A DNA stretch of 64,000 nucleotides from contig NZ_LT721901.1 of assembly GCF_900157375.1 (NCBI RefSeq), positions 2,528,315 to 2,592,314 of the forward strand, written 5' to 3'. Source of the stretch: Mycobacterium rhizamassiliense (GTDB taxonomy: Bacteria > Actinomycetota > Actinomycetes > Mycobacteriales > Mycobacteriaceae). The notes under the pieces were generated by a model. That model was given only the letters and a program-made list of their open reading frames with translations, was not told the DNA's origin and did no database searches. Below, one piece after another: positions 1 through 8,787 of this stretch; within the stretch, counting starts at the first letter, position 1, and each line of letters starts with the position of its first letter. A program made the translations under genes and the position numbers.

Positions 1-947
1 CCTTTCGGGAAAGGCTTTGGGGTGAAAGCACATTCACTGCGGCCGCGCGGCCTGTGAAGGTGGTCGTGATTGGCGGCGGGCCAGCGGGACTTGAGGCAGC
101 CCGGGTTGCGGCGCTCCGGGGCCACGATGTCACCTTGCTGGAAGCGCGCGAGGAACTTGGTGGGGCGCTAGAGCTGTGGTCGCGGCTGCCGGGCCGTGAC
201 TTCTACCGGCACGCGATCGACTGGTGGACGCGCGAACTGGTCCGGCTGGGTGTGGTGATCCGGCGAGGCAAGCCGGCAGCGGCGCAAGAGGTGTTAGCGC
301 TGGCGCCCGATGCCGTGATCGTCGCCACCGGCGCCAGCTATAGCCAGACCGGGCGAAGCGCTTTTCTCGACCAGGACATCCCCGGCGCCGACAAGCCACA
401 CGTCTGCTGTCCCGAGGACATCCTGGAGGGCCGCGTGCAACCGTCGGGCAAGCTTGTCGTGGTAGACGCCGAAGCCACGCATACCGGCAGCGGTGTGGCA
501 GAGCTGCTTGGCCGCCGCGGCGCCGAGGTGATCATGCTGTCGCCCAACTACGCCCCTTACTCCCACCGCGAAGTGATGAGCTTAGAAGGGGATTCGATCG
601 CCCAACGAATGGCTGAGGCCAATGTCGTGTTCCAAGCCACGACCTGGGTCCGCGGAATCGGCGATCACGACCTGCAGATCGTCGACGTCAACAGCGGACG
701 CGAGTCGGTGATCCCGGGCGTCGATGCCGTGGTCTTGGCCACCGGCCGGATCCCCGTTGACGCAATTGCGCGCGAGCTCGAAGGTAAAGTCGCACAACTA
801 TTCACCATCGGCGACGCGCTCGGGGTACGCCCGCTGGCCACGGCCGCCTACGAGGGGCAGAAATTCGCTCGGCTGATTGGGGAGCCCGATGCTCCGCGGG
901 ATGTCGCCGAGGTTTACTTCGCGGCTGATGGCCCGGTGGTCCGATGA
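1..947 (+). CDS. Old Yellow Enzyme-type NAD(P)H:flavin oxidoreductase, C-terminal part (5' end outside window)
   Basis: The frame is open from base 3, before the first possible GTG at 54, so the gene begins upstream of the window; about 314 residues are visible. The segment opens with the linker typical of 2,4-dienoyl-CoA reductase/trimethylamine-dehydrogenase-like enzymes and then a Rossmann motif (VVIGGGPAGLEAA) for nucleotide binding. Two further dinucleotide-fold signatures follow (VIVATGA and VVLATGR). In this family an N-terminal FMN TIM barrel with a 4Fe-4S cluster precedes these domains and reduces activated double bonds; that part is not visible. It leads a run of same-strand genes up to 7210, so it may supply reduction steps to the tailoring cluster. 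Substrate unknown. Confidence 0.85.
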   Translation, partial: FRERLWGESTFTAAARPVKVVVIGGGPAGLEAARVAALRGHDVTLLEAREELGGALELWSRLPGRDFYRHAIDWWTRELVRLGVVIRRGKPAAAQEVLALAPDAVIVATGASYSQTGRSAFLDQDIPGADKPHVCCPEDILEGRVQPSGKLVVVDAEATHTGSGVAELLGRRGAEVIMLSPNYAPYSHREVMSLEGDSIAQRMAEANVVFQATTWVRGIGDHDLQIVDVNSGRESVIPGVDAVVLATGRIPVDAIARELEGKVAQLFTIGDALGVRPLATAAYEGQKFARLIGEPDAPRDVAEVYFAADGPVVR

Positions 948-1217
948 CCCGCGAAAGTAGTTCCACCACAAGCTTTTCAAGCCAACCGCTGTCCAACTGC
1001 AAGGCAGGGAGGAAATCAGCTGCCGGTGGACTGAACTCAGATGGAATGGGGTCGTTCGCGGCAATAGCCAGCGCCTCGGACGGGTTGGCACAGTATGCTA
1101 ACGCCCACGCCTACGGGAAGAGGTGATCGTGACCGATTCCATGTTCTCCCACATCGTTGTTCGGCAATCTTGGCAACGCATTAACTCGTACGCCGCCGGC
1201 CCCAGCAGGGTGCTCGG
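948..1217. other. Intergenic stretch before the acyltransferase; only a small ORF seen
   Basis: No convincing gene, RNA or strong hairpin is visible. A 60-codon frame overlapping the flavoprotein stop (from 944) has serine-rich, unfamiliar composition and no recognisable domain, so I do not call it. The last 90 bases carry a short ORF with a good ribosome binding site, listed separately. Confidence 0.4.
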
Positions 1218-1221
1218 ATGA
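1129..1221 (+). CDS. Possible 30-codon leader ORF coupled to the acyltransferase
   Basis: A GTG at 1129 follows a plausible ribosome binding site (AGAGGTGAT). The 30-codon frame ends in a TGA that overlaps the ATG of the following acyltransferase in an ATGA arrangement (1218-1221). The peptide resembles nothing I recognise. It could be a translational coupler or the remnant of a larger gene; it may equally be chance. Confidence 0.3.
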   Translation: MTDSMFSHIVVRQSWQRINSYAAGPSRVLG

Positions 1222-2678
1222 CCATCCATCGACTCAGTGGATTCGACGCCAGCTTGCTGCATCTGGAGTCCCAGTCACAGCCCATGACCGGATGCGCGTT
1301 GTGGGAATTGGACACATCGACCATGCCCGGGGGATATAGCTTCGCCAACTTCCGCGCGACGCTATCGCAGCGACTCGTAGCAGTGCCGGAATTCCGGATG
1401 AAGATGGCTGACAGCGCATTGAATTTGGACACTCCCGTGTGGGTGGAGGATCCCGACTTCGATCTCGATCGCCATCTGCACCGCGTCAAGCTGCCGGCGC
1501 CGGGCAGCAGCGATGAACTGTCGGCGCTCGTGGGGCGCTTGATCGCCGAGCAGATCGACCGCAGCCGGCCCTTGTGGGGGATGTGGGTGATCGAGGGATT
1601 GTCTGGCACCGATTCACGCATCAGCGGCCGGGTCGCGGTGATGCACCGTATGCATCACGTGCTCGCGGACGGGACCACCGCCAACGACATTTTGGCGCGG
1701 CTCTGCAGCACCGAAGCCGACCCGACGCCGCCGGAACCCATTGAGGGGGTAGGGACTCTCAGTCAGCGGCAGATCGTCGTTGATGGTTTGGTGCGGTTCG
1801 CGCGACGGCCCTGGTATCTGCTCAAGGTGCTGCTCACAACAATCGCCGGGGCGATCACGACGATCCGTCGGAATGCCCGGGGTCAAACCATGACGGGACT
1901 GTTCAACGCGCCACGGACCATGTTCAACGGCACCGTCTCTGGCCGCCGCACCGTGGCCTACGTCCAACTGGACCTCGATGACGTCAAGGCCGTCAAGAAC
2001 AAGTTCGGAGTCACGTTCAACGACGTGATGATGGCGCTGGTATCAAGTGCGGTCAGACGTTTCCTGCTTGATCGTTCCGCGCTGCCGCAGGCCACGCTGG
2101 CCGCGGCGATGCCGGTGTCGATTTTTCAGTCGAGCCGCGCGAGCCGCAACCAATTGTCTGCCATGATTTCCAGTTTGTGCACCGATGTGGCCGATCCCAT
2201 GGCGCGGCTTCGGGCTATCGCTGCGGCGAGTTCTGTTGCAAAAGAACATGTTTCGGCGGTCGGTCCGTCGCTGGGGCTCGATTGGACGCAATTCGCTCCC
2301 CGGTTGTTAGAGGTGGGATGGCGAATCTACCGATGGTCTGGACTCAGCGACCGCCGACCGATTTACAACCTGACCCTGTCCAATGTGCCCGGACCACAAG
2401 TGCAGTGCTACTTGATGGGAGCCAAGGTCAAAGCGAGCTATAAGTTCGGACCGGTTTTCCACGGAGCCGGTCTGAACGTCACCGTTATGTCGCTCAACGG
2501 CAAGGTCGATGTCGGCCTTGTTTCGTGTACGGACCTGCTGCCCGACCTCTGGGAGCTGGCTGATGGTCTCCCTATCGCTCTCAGGGAACTACTGGACTTG
2601 GCCGGACGGATTGAGGGCTGCGCCGATCGCCGGGCAGCACAGAAACCCGATACGAGCAGCAGCGATCGGGCATCATGA
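1218..2678 (+). CDS. WS/DGAT-family O-acyltransferase (wax ester synthase/diacylglycerol acyltransferase)
   Basis: 486 residues, the usual length for mycobacterial Tgs-type acyltransferases, which esterify hydroxyl groups with acyl-CoA to give triacylglycerol, wax esters or acylated secondary metabolites. The catalytic motif HHxxxDG is intact at residues 146-152 (HHVLADG), with the second His expected to be the general base. The N-terminal MHRLSG-like start, the MPGGYSF block and a C-terminal NVPGP element (in LTLSNVPGP) fit the family. The stop overlaps the ATG of the next gene (ATGA at 2675-2678), so it is co-translated with the methyltransferase. A close paralogue lies at 9873-11279. The real acceptor could be a hydroxylated product of the neighbouring P450s; that is inference. 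Confidence 0.9.
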   Translation: MTIHRLSGFDASLLHLESQSQPMTGCALWELDTSTMPGGYSFANFRATLSQRLVAVPEFRMKMADSALNLDTPVWVEDPDFDLDRHLHRVKLPAPGSSDELSALVGRLIAEQIDRSRPLWGMWVIEGLSGTDSRISGRVAVMHRMHHVLADGTTANDILARLCSTEADPTPPEPIEGVGTLSQRQIVVDGLVRFARRPWYLLKVLLTTIAGAITTIRRNARGQTMTGLFNAPRTMFNGTVSGRRTVAYVQLDLDDVKAVKNKFGVTFNDVMMALVSSAVRRFLLDRSALPQATLAAAMPVSIFQSSRASRNQLSAMISSLCTDVADPMARLRAIAAASSVAKEHVSAVGPSLGLDWTQFAPRLLEVGWRIYRWSGLSDRRPIYNLTLSNVPGPQVQCYLMGAKVKASYKFGPVFHGAGLNVTVMSLNGKVDVGLVSCTDLLPDLWELADGLPIALRELLDLAGRIEGCADRRAAQKPDTSSSDRAS

Positions 2679-3556
2679 AACGCCGAGGTCCGCTGAGGCT
2701 TGACCCCGGCTCGTATATGAGACAGCCGAGATTCTCCGCGGGGCTAGCATTTGGCCGGCTGACGCTCGCCTTCACAACGGTCTCCGACCGCCTGACGCAG
2801 ATATTCGCCAAGCGCGTCTACCCGCTCTTCACGCGCCGGTTCGCAGATCAAGTCCGCTTGATCAATTTGGGCTACGAGGAGGATCCGCCAATGGGCCTGT
2901 CGTTGCCGCAGTCCGACGAACCCGGCCGGTTCATGATTCAGCTCTACCACCGCACGGCGGCGCAGGTCGATCTGACGGGCAAAAGGGTGCTGGAAGTCAG
3001 TTGTGGCCACGGCGGCGGGGCCTCGCACGTTGTGCGCACCTTGGGCCCAGCTTCTTACACGGGTCTGGATTTAAACCGTGCTGGAATCGACTTTTGTCGA
3101 GCAGCCTACGACCTGCCCGGCCTGAGCTTTGTGCATGGCGACGCCCAGAGCCTGCCCTTCTCCGACGACTCTTTCGACGCAGTGCTCAATGTCGAAGCTT
3201 CGCACGGCTATCCCGACTTTCCTGGTTTCCTTGCGGAGGTAGCGCGTGTGTTGCGCCCGGGAGGGCATTTTCTCTACACCGATCTGCGACCGCTGCCGTG
3301 GATAGCGCAGTGGGAAGCGGCGTTTGCCGACGTCCCGATGCGGGTGCTGTCGGAAAGGTGCATCGATGAGGAGGTTTCGCGCGGACTCATAGGAACTGCC
3401 CAACGGCTGCATGACCTCGTTGCAGGCCGCGGTCCGAGGTATGTGCTCGACGTAATCCGTTATGGGATGGTCGTATACGGCAAGGCGACACTTGGCCCTC
3501 GTCGATCGTCTTATCGGATGTACTGCCTTGCCAAAGATGAAGGCAGCGTCGGCTAA
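2675..3556 (+). CDS. SAM-dependent O-methyltransferase, phthiotriol/glycopeptidolipid methyltransferase type
   Basis: 293 residues. The class I SAM-binding motif is at residues 105-115 (VLEVSCGHGGG), followed by the acidic SAM-ribose loop (TGLDLN). Long stretches resemble what I remember of Rv2952, the phthiotriol/phenolphthiotriol dimycocerosate methyltransferase, and the glycopeptidolipid fatty-acid O-methyltransferases: NLGYEEDPPM, EVSCGHGGGASH, VLNVEASHGYP and VLRPGGHFLYTDLRP. These enzymes methylate hydroxyls on complex envelope lipids. Translational coupling to the acyltransferase upstream and a TAATG overlap with the P450 downstream suggest an acylate-methylate-hydroxylate set. The first 30 residues are longer than in Rv2952, so an internal start is possible. 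Confidence 0.88.
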   Translation: MKRRGPLRLDPGSYMRQPRFSAGLAFGRLTLAFTTVSDRLTQIFAKRVYPLFTRRFADQVRLINLGYEEDPPMGLSLPQSDEPGRFMIQLYHRTAAQVDLTGKRVLEVSCGHGGGASHVVRTLGPASYTGLDLNRAGIDFCRAAYDLPGLSFVHGDAQSLPFSDDSFDAVLNVEASHGYPDFPGFLAEVARVLRPGGHFLYTDLRPLPWIAQWEAAFADVPMRVLSERCIDEEVSRGLIGTAQRLHDLVAGRGPRYVLDVIRYGMVVYGKATLGPRRSSYRMYCLAKDEGSVG

Positions 3557-4845
3557 TGCCCCGCGATGTTCTGCCGCCGGGCCCCCGGCTCCCGACGTTC
3601 ATTCAGTTCGCTGCATGGACGTCCCGCCCATGGGGATTCATGGATTGGTGCGCGGCCCGTTACGGGGACGTGTTTACTTTGCGGTTTCCCCGCCAGCGTC
3701 CCTGGGTGGTGGTGTCGCATCCCGATGCCGTGAAGGAGGTCTTCAGCGGTCCCCCTGAACTGCTGTGCGCCGCGGAGAGCAATCGCATCTTGGAACCAGT
3801 GGTGGGTGCGAACTCCTTGCTGCTGCTCGAAGGGGATGCGCACAGGGAGCAGCGTCGCCTCCTTATGCCGTCGTTCCGCGGCAACGGCCTCAAATTTTAT
3901 GCCGACACGATGACCGCCATCGCCCAAGCGGAGATCGCGCGTTGGCCGCGCGGCAGGCAGGTGCGCCTGCACCCGCGCATGCAAGCCCTGACGCTGGAGG
4001 TCATGCTGCGCGGCGTTCTCGGGCTGAGCGAGGGGGCCCGTCTTGATCAGCTGCGCGCAGAACTGAAGCGGATGCTAACGACGAGGGCGGGACTGCTGCT
4101 GCTGGTTATAGGTCCGCCGCGGATGCGGGAGGCGCTGACGCGCAAGTTCCTCATGGGTCAGATCGACCGCTTGGTTCGTGCTGAGATCGATGATCGACGC
4201 AAGGCTGACGACTGGGCCGGGCGCGGTGACCTGCTGTCAATTCTTCTGCAAGCCCGCCACGCTGATGGCCAGCCGTTGAGCGATACGGAGATTCGCGACG
4301 AGCTGGTAACTATGCTGTTGGCCGGCGAGGAAACCACTGCGACCTCGCTAGCGTGGGCGGTGGAGCGTCTTATCCGTCATCCCGAGTACCAGGCTCGACT
4401 GATCGAGGAAGCCCGCGTTGGGGACCACCGGTTCGCGGATGCCGTGGTCAAGGAAACGATGCGGCTGCGACCGGTGATCTCGATGGTCACGCGGCAGCTC
4501 ACCGCGCCGATGCAAATTGCCGGCTTCCGATTACCGGCCGGGGTGAGCGTGGTGTCATCGATTTACCTCACGCACCGGAGGCCGGACCTTTACCCCGACC
4601 CAGAGTGTTTCCGCCCGGAGCGTTTCCTTGACCAACCGGCAGGACCCTATACCTGGATTCCCTTCGGCGGCGGCGTAAGGCGTTGCCTGGGAGCGACTTT
4701 CGCCGAGCTGGAGATGCGGGCCGTCCTCGGTACGTTATTCAGCACCTGCACCGTTCGTCCGGCCGACGAGCGACCCGAGCCGGTGCGATGGCGCGGATTG
4801 ATGATCCCGGTGCCCGGCCGCGGGGCCAGTGCGGTGCTCGGATGA
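3556..4845 (+). CDS. Cytochrome P450 (first of six)
   Basis: 429 residues with all P450 landmarks: I-helix AGEETT at 256-261, ExxR at E300-R303, and the heme loop PFGGGVRRCLG with ligand Cys377. The sequence type (PPGP near the N-terminus, YGDVFTLRF, ETMRLRP) is closer to the CYP135/138-like class E group than to the short soluble CYP105/107 group of the next gene; the family assignment is from memory. It starts with a TAATG overlap on the methyltransferase stop, so it belongs to the same operon. It presumably hydroxylates the lipid or sterol-like scaffold handled here. Confidence 0.92.
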   Translation: MPRDVLPPGPRLPTFIQFAAWTSRPWGFMDWCAARYGDVFTLRFPRQRPWVVVSHPDAVKEVFSGPPELLCAAESNRILEPVVGANSLLLLEGDAHREQRRLLMPSFRGNGLKFYADTMTAIAQAEIARWPRGRQVRLHPRMQALTLEVMLRGVLGLSEGARLDQLRAELKRMLTTRAGLLLLVIGPPRMREALTRKFLMGQIDRLVRAEIDDRRKADDWAGRGDLLSILLQARHADGQPLSDTEIRDELVTMLLAGEETTATSLAWAVERLIRHPEYQARLIEEARVGDHRFADAVVKETMRLRPVISMVTRQLTAPMQIAGFRLPAGVSVVSSIYLTHRRPDLYPDPECFRPERFLDQPAGPYTWIPFGGGVRRCLGATFAELEMRAVLGTLFSTCTVRPADERPEPVRWRGLMIPVPGRGASAVLG

Positions 4846-4993
4846 GGCCGGCCCAGCGACATTCGAAATCCTCGGGCGCTGGGTTGGCCCGCATAAATCT
4901 GCCGGAAACGCCGGTGACGCCTGGTTTATGCTTCAGATACGGCAAAGCGCAATTACCGAGCACTCCTCGACACCGATATGGAGTCCAGTGACA

Positions 4994-6190
4994 ATGCAGT
5001 CGCAATTGACGTTCGACCCGTACTCCGAGGAATTCTTCGCCCAGCCGCACGAAATCTACCGGCGAATGCGTGCGGAGGCACCGGTCTACTACCACGAGGA
5101 CCTAGACTTCTACGCGCTTACCCGCTACGAGGATGTGGCCGCAGCCGCCAGGGACTTTCAGACTTACTCATCGGCGGGCGGCCTCGACCTGGCGATGATG
5201 CGCAGCGGCGAGGAGCCGCCGAAGGCGATCTTGTACATGGACCCGCCGGAGCACGGGCGGATGCGGGGCCTGGTCAACAAGGCCTTCACGCCGCGCGCGG
5301 TCGAAGCGCAACGAGCCACCGTCATCGAGGTGGTGCGGCGCTGCTTGGAGAGCGCCGATCCTCGTAGATTCGATGTGGTGCAGGAGTTCTCGGCCATCTT
5401 TCCGGGCGAGGTCATCACCTGCATGGTCGGAGTCCCGCCCGCGGACCGTCAGCAATTTCGCGAGTGGGTTCAAGTCGCGCTCAGCTACCAGCCCGGCCAG
5501 ACCGCGCCGGACGAGACCACCCTGACGATGCTGCTGAACGCGGCCGCGTACTGCTACAACCTGGTGCTGGAGCGTCGCACGCAGCCGCAAGACGACATGA
5601 TCAGCACCCTCATCGCCGCCGAGATTCAAAACGAGCACGGCGAGACGACGAGTCTGGCAGATGACGAGATCACGGTGTTCGCAATGCTGGTCGGCGGCGC
5701 GGGCACCGAAACCGTGACCAAACTCGTCGCCAACGCCGTGGCGGCATTCGCGCGGCACCCCGACCAGTGGCAAAAATTGCTCGACGATCGCACCAAGATT
5801 CCGGCGGCGGTGGAAGAGGTGCTCAGATACGACAGCCCGGTGCTATACACTCTGCGCAAAACCACGAGAGTGGTTACGGTACAAGGGGTTACGATTCCGG
5901 CGGGCAAGCCGGTGTTTCTGTGCGAGGTGGCCGCCAATCGCGATCCGGACGTCTTCCCCGACCCCGACGTTTTCGACATCGACCGAGACCATCGCCGAGC
6001 GCAGCAGCTCGCGCTCGGCTACGGCGTGCACAGCTGCCTAGGCGCCGCACTGGGCAGAATGGAAACCGCGATCGCGCTTGACCATTTGCTTGACTTCATG
6101 CCGCGATACGAGGTCATTTGGGACGAGTGCCGAAGAGTTAACGCATCGACGGTCGCCGGATGGGGGCAGCTGCCGGTGCGGGTGGGGTAA
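4994..6190 (+). CDS. Cytochrome P450 (second of six)
   Basis: From ATG 4994 the protein has 398 residues, typical of soluble bacterial P450s. I prefer this start (or GTG 4988) because the 55 residues encoded upstream in the same frame lack P450 character, while the sequence from MQSQLTFDPYSEEF on matches usual N-termini. Motifs: MDPPEHGRMRGLVNKAFTP (C-helix region), I-helix GGAGTET at 234-240, ExxR at E275-R278, heme Cys348 in LGYGVHSCLGAALGR. It lies 148 bases after the previous P450 on the same strand. Electron-transfer partners (ferredoxin, reductase) are not encoded next to it. Confidence 0.9.
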   Translation: MQSQLTFDPYSEEFFAQPHEIYRRMRAEAPVYYHEDLDFYALTRYEDVAAAARDFQTYSSAGGLDLAMMRSGEEPPKAILYMDPPEHGRMRGLVNKAFTPRAVEAQRATVIEVVRRCLESADPRRFDVVQEFSAIFPGEVITCMVGVPPADRQQFREWVQVALSYQPGQTAPDETTLTMLLNAAAYCYNLVLERRTQPQDDMISTLIAAEIQNEHGETTSLADDEITVFAMLVGGAGTETVTKLVANAVAAFARHPDQWQKLLDDRTKIPAAVEEVLRYDSPVLYTLRKTTRVVTVQGVTIPAGKPVFLCEVAANRDPDVFPDPDVFDIDRDHRRAQQLALGYGVHSCLGAALGRMETAIALDHLLDFMPRYEVIWDECRRVNASTVAGWGQLPVRVG

Positions 6191-6316
6191 TTGGTCGGAG
6201 ATGGCTGCCGTTGAATCCGCGACCCCACCGACGGGGGTTCATACACCTGAAAACGACTGTGGACGCCCGTGTTGGCCGCTTGCAGTCTCGATCCTCAGAT
6301 TGGTATATCTCAGGCG

Positions 6317-7210
6317 ATGACATCGAACTGGTCGCCGACCCGACTCGGCAACCTCAGCGGCAAGCGGATCATCGTCACCGGCGCAACCAACGGCGTGGGC
6401 TTGGCCACGGCACGCGAGTTGGCCAAGGCTGGAGCGCACGTGATCATGGCCGTCCGCAATCTCGAGTTGGGTGCGCAGCGTGCCGCCGAAATGAGTGGCG
6501 AGACGTCGTTGGTCAAATTGGATCTCGCCGATCAATCGTCGGTGCGCGCATTTCCGGGCCTGTTCGAGGGCGACGTGGACATTCTGATCAACAATGCCGG
6601 CGCGATCGCGCCGCGGCGGACCGAGACCGTGGACGGCTTTGAGATCACGCTGGCCACGAATTTCCTCGGTCCGTTCGCGCTGACCAACCTGCTGTTCGAT
6701 CGGGTGCGCTCGCAGATCATCAACGTCGGCTCCGACCGCCACAAGCATAAGTCGTCGGTGATCGCGTTCGACGACCCGCATCTGCGTGCTCACAAGTGGT
6801 CGCGGTACCCGGCCTATGGCCGCTCGAAGCTGGCGGTGATGCTTTGGGGACTCGAATTGGACCGGCGTCTGCGTGCCGCCGGATCGCCGGTGATCAGTCA
6901 ACTTACCCATCCCGGCTGGGTGTCGTCGAACCTGTTGAAAATGTCTGATACCCGCGTCATGTCAGCCTGGCATTGGGGGCAATGGGTTCCCAAGATGTTC
7001 GGGAACGACCCCGAAGCCGGTGCCGCGCCAACGCTGTACTGCATCAGCGAGCCGATCGCATCGGGTAGCTACGTAGGTATCGACAGTCTGAGCGGCCTCA
7101 AAGGCGGCCCGACGCTCGCCGGACGCGCCGCGAAGGCCTGTGACTACGAAGCTGCAGGTAGGTTGTGGGAACTCGCGGAAAAAGAAACCGGCACAACGCT
7201 TCACGTGTAG
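6317..7210 (+). CDS. Short-chain dehydrogenase/reductase (SDR)
   Basis: 297 residues from ATG 6317; an in-frame TTG 48 bases upstream is less likely because the family core begins shortly after MTSNWSP. NAD(P) motif TGATNGVG at residues 21-28, NNAG at 92-95, catalytic Ser139, Tyr167 and Lys171 (YGRSK). The overall type is the retinol dehydrogenase/protochlorophyllide reductase-like subgroup common in mycobacteria, which oxidises alcohols or reduces ketones on lipophilic substrates. It is the last gene of the plus-strand run 1-7210 and could oxidise a P450-introduced hydroxyl. The substrate is unknown. Confidence 0.9.
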   Translation: MTSNWSPTRLGNLSGKRIIVTGATNGVGLATARELAKAGAHVIMAVRNLELGAQRAAEMSGETSLVKLDLADQSSVRAFPGLFEGDVDILINNAGAIAPRRTETVDGFEITLATNFLGPFALTNLLFDRVRSQIINVGSDRHKHKSSVIAFDDPHLRAHKWSRYPAYGRSKLAVMLWGLELDRRLRAAGSPVISQLTHPGWVSSNLLKMSDTRVMSAWHWGQWVPKMFGNDPEAGAAPTLYCISEPIASGSYVGIDSLSGLKGGPTLAGRAAKACDYEAAGRLWELAEKETGTTLHV

Positions 7211-7372
7211 CCGCACCGAACAGACCTTCCAAGACCACCTGATCACCGTGGTCACCCCTGTGGCAGCAGCCTCTACACCGAGCCCCAATCCGGTTGGAGC
7301 ACGGAGGAATTCGCCCCAATCACCGACCGCAGCTGCGTGCCTTCCTGGACGAGTTAAGCGATGACGATTACT

Positions 7373-8293
7373 CTACTTCTGCGCGACCGCGATCAAATAA
7401 TCTAGCCACGGGCTCCATATCGCTACTGCGGTGGGACCGTTCATGCGCCGTAGCCAAGGATGGACACTTCGGTAATCCGAGTTTTTGAGGCGATGGCGGA
7501 CAAAATTTGCGAAGTCGTCGAAGACGTAGTCCCGAATCGAATACACATTCACTTTCTCGAAGCCTGTTTCTCGCAAGACGTCGCTATATCCCGAAGCGTC
7601 GAAATCATTCGCTTCACCGTGCGCATACACCGAGCGAGCAGCCGATCCGACGATGCCCCACCGGGCGTTAGGTCGTGGGACTGCCTCCTTGGGCAGCGGA
7701 ATGATATCCGCAGTCACGAGGCGGCCGCCGGGCTTGAGAACCCGGAAAGCTTCACTGAAGAATTCGCGACGCGAAGGAAAGTGAAAGGGCGATTCAAGCG
7801 CAACTACCTTGTTCACAGATTCGTCCGGCCTGGGCAACTCACTGGCCGACCCGTGGATGTACCGTACGGTGCTCGCGAGGTCCAATGCTTGTGCTCTTCC
7901 GGAAGCTATCTCGATTTGCTTTCTCGATACGTTTATTCCGATAATCTCCTGAGGCTGAAACTCTTTTGCCCAGAGGAAATCTTGATCACCGAATCCGGGT
8001 CCAGCATCGACCACGATGTCACCAGGCCGTATGTCTGCTTCTCTTCCCACTAAGCGCGCAAATTCAGCACAAGCCTCATCGAGAGTCGTCGGGTTGTTTT
8101 TCCAATACCCGTAATTCAAAAACATCGAGTCTTCCGCGAAATTATTCGCGTCGTTGAACACCGTGTCGTATAATTTGCCCATACTCTGCGGCGTCGTAAT
8201 ATCCATGCCAACGCTCATTAATTGCTTCAGCTCGTACATCCACCGTGCCTGTCGGGCGAGTAAATTTTCTGAGTGCCGCTCGGACGTTGGCAT
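7373..8293 (-). CDS. SAM-dependent methyltransferase (macrolide/rebeccamycin O-methyltransferase-like)
   Basis: 306 residues from ATG 8293, which follows AAGGGG at good spacing; GTG 8299 is an alternative two codons upstream. SAM motif VVDAGPGFG lies at about residues 94-102, with downstream PRPDESVNKVVALESPFHFP and VLKPGGRLVTADI typical of class I small-molecule O- or C-methyltransferases acting on natural products. The gene is clearly poorer in GC than its neighbours (about 43 percent in one 60-base stretch, 7501-7560), it points against the flanking genes, and an IS630-type remnant lies just upstream. All of this suggests horizontal acquisition. Substrate unknown. Confidence 0.85.
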   Translation of the reverse strand: MPTSERHSENLLARQARWMYELKQLMSVGMDITTPQSMGKLYDTVFNDANNFAEDSMFLNYGYWKNNPTTLDEACAEFARLVGREADIRPGDIVVDAGPGFGDQDFLWAKEFQPQEIIGINVSRKQIEIASGRAQALDLASTVRYIHGSASELPRPDESVNKVVALESPFHFPSRREFFSEAFRVLKPGGRLVTADIIPLPKEAVPRPNARWGIVGSAARSVYAHGEANDFDASGYSDVLRETGFEKVNVYSIRDYVFDDFANFVRHRLKNSDYRSVHPWLRRMNGPTAVAIWSPWLDYLIAVAQK

Positions 8294-8390
8294 TGTCACC
8301 CCTTGAGAATCGTATCTCGAACTGGTGTATGTCGGGTGAGCCTACCGTTCATCCCCCATGACGGTTTGCTTTCTTGAGGATTCGTCCAAG

Positions 8391-8590
8391 TCATCGAATG
8401 AAGCACACATGGATGCGCGGGTGGTTGGCCAACCACTCGGGGACCTCGATGCGTTTGTTGGCGGCGTAGTTATCCATCACCGAATGCCGCTGCTGGTCGG
8501 GGTGGGCGCGCGCTCCGCGCTTGAGGACCTTGAGGAATTCCTGGTGCCGATGGCTGTCCTGGCAGATGGCGCCACACGCTCTATGACGAA
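8391..8590 (-). pseudogene. IS630-family transposase remnant (C-terminal part)
   Basis: Read on the minus strand from about 8590, the sequence gives CQDSHRHQEFLKVLKRG followed by HSVMDNYAANKRIEVPEWL and ANHPRIHV, then a stop at 8391-8393. This is the block around the second catalytic Asp of IS630/Tc1-like DDE transposases (usually MDNYAxHK...WLxxHPRxHxHFTPT). The catalytic end after HPRIHV is missing and no N-terminal part is seen, so this is a decayed fragment. No terminal inverted repeats were found. Confidence 0.6.
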
Positions 8591-8787
8591 AACAGGGGAT
8601 GTCTCGAGGCAGAGATTATTCGGCCTATCGAGACTGCAATCTCGCGGCACCGGGATAGACTGCGACATGATCGCGTCGCGGTCCGGCCGAAGTGTAGCTG
8701 CCGGTCCGTGTGAATGCGGTGTGGGCTTTAGCGGTATCCGGTGGACCACCTGATCGCTGGTCGGAGGGTCCTTCCAAAGGGAGTGCG

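Noticed and set aside
944..1126. 60-codon ORF overlapping the flavoprotein stop
   Set aside because: Overlap with the stop is suggestive, but composition is Ser-rich and no family is recognisable.
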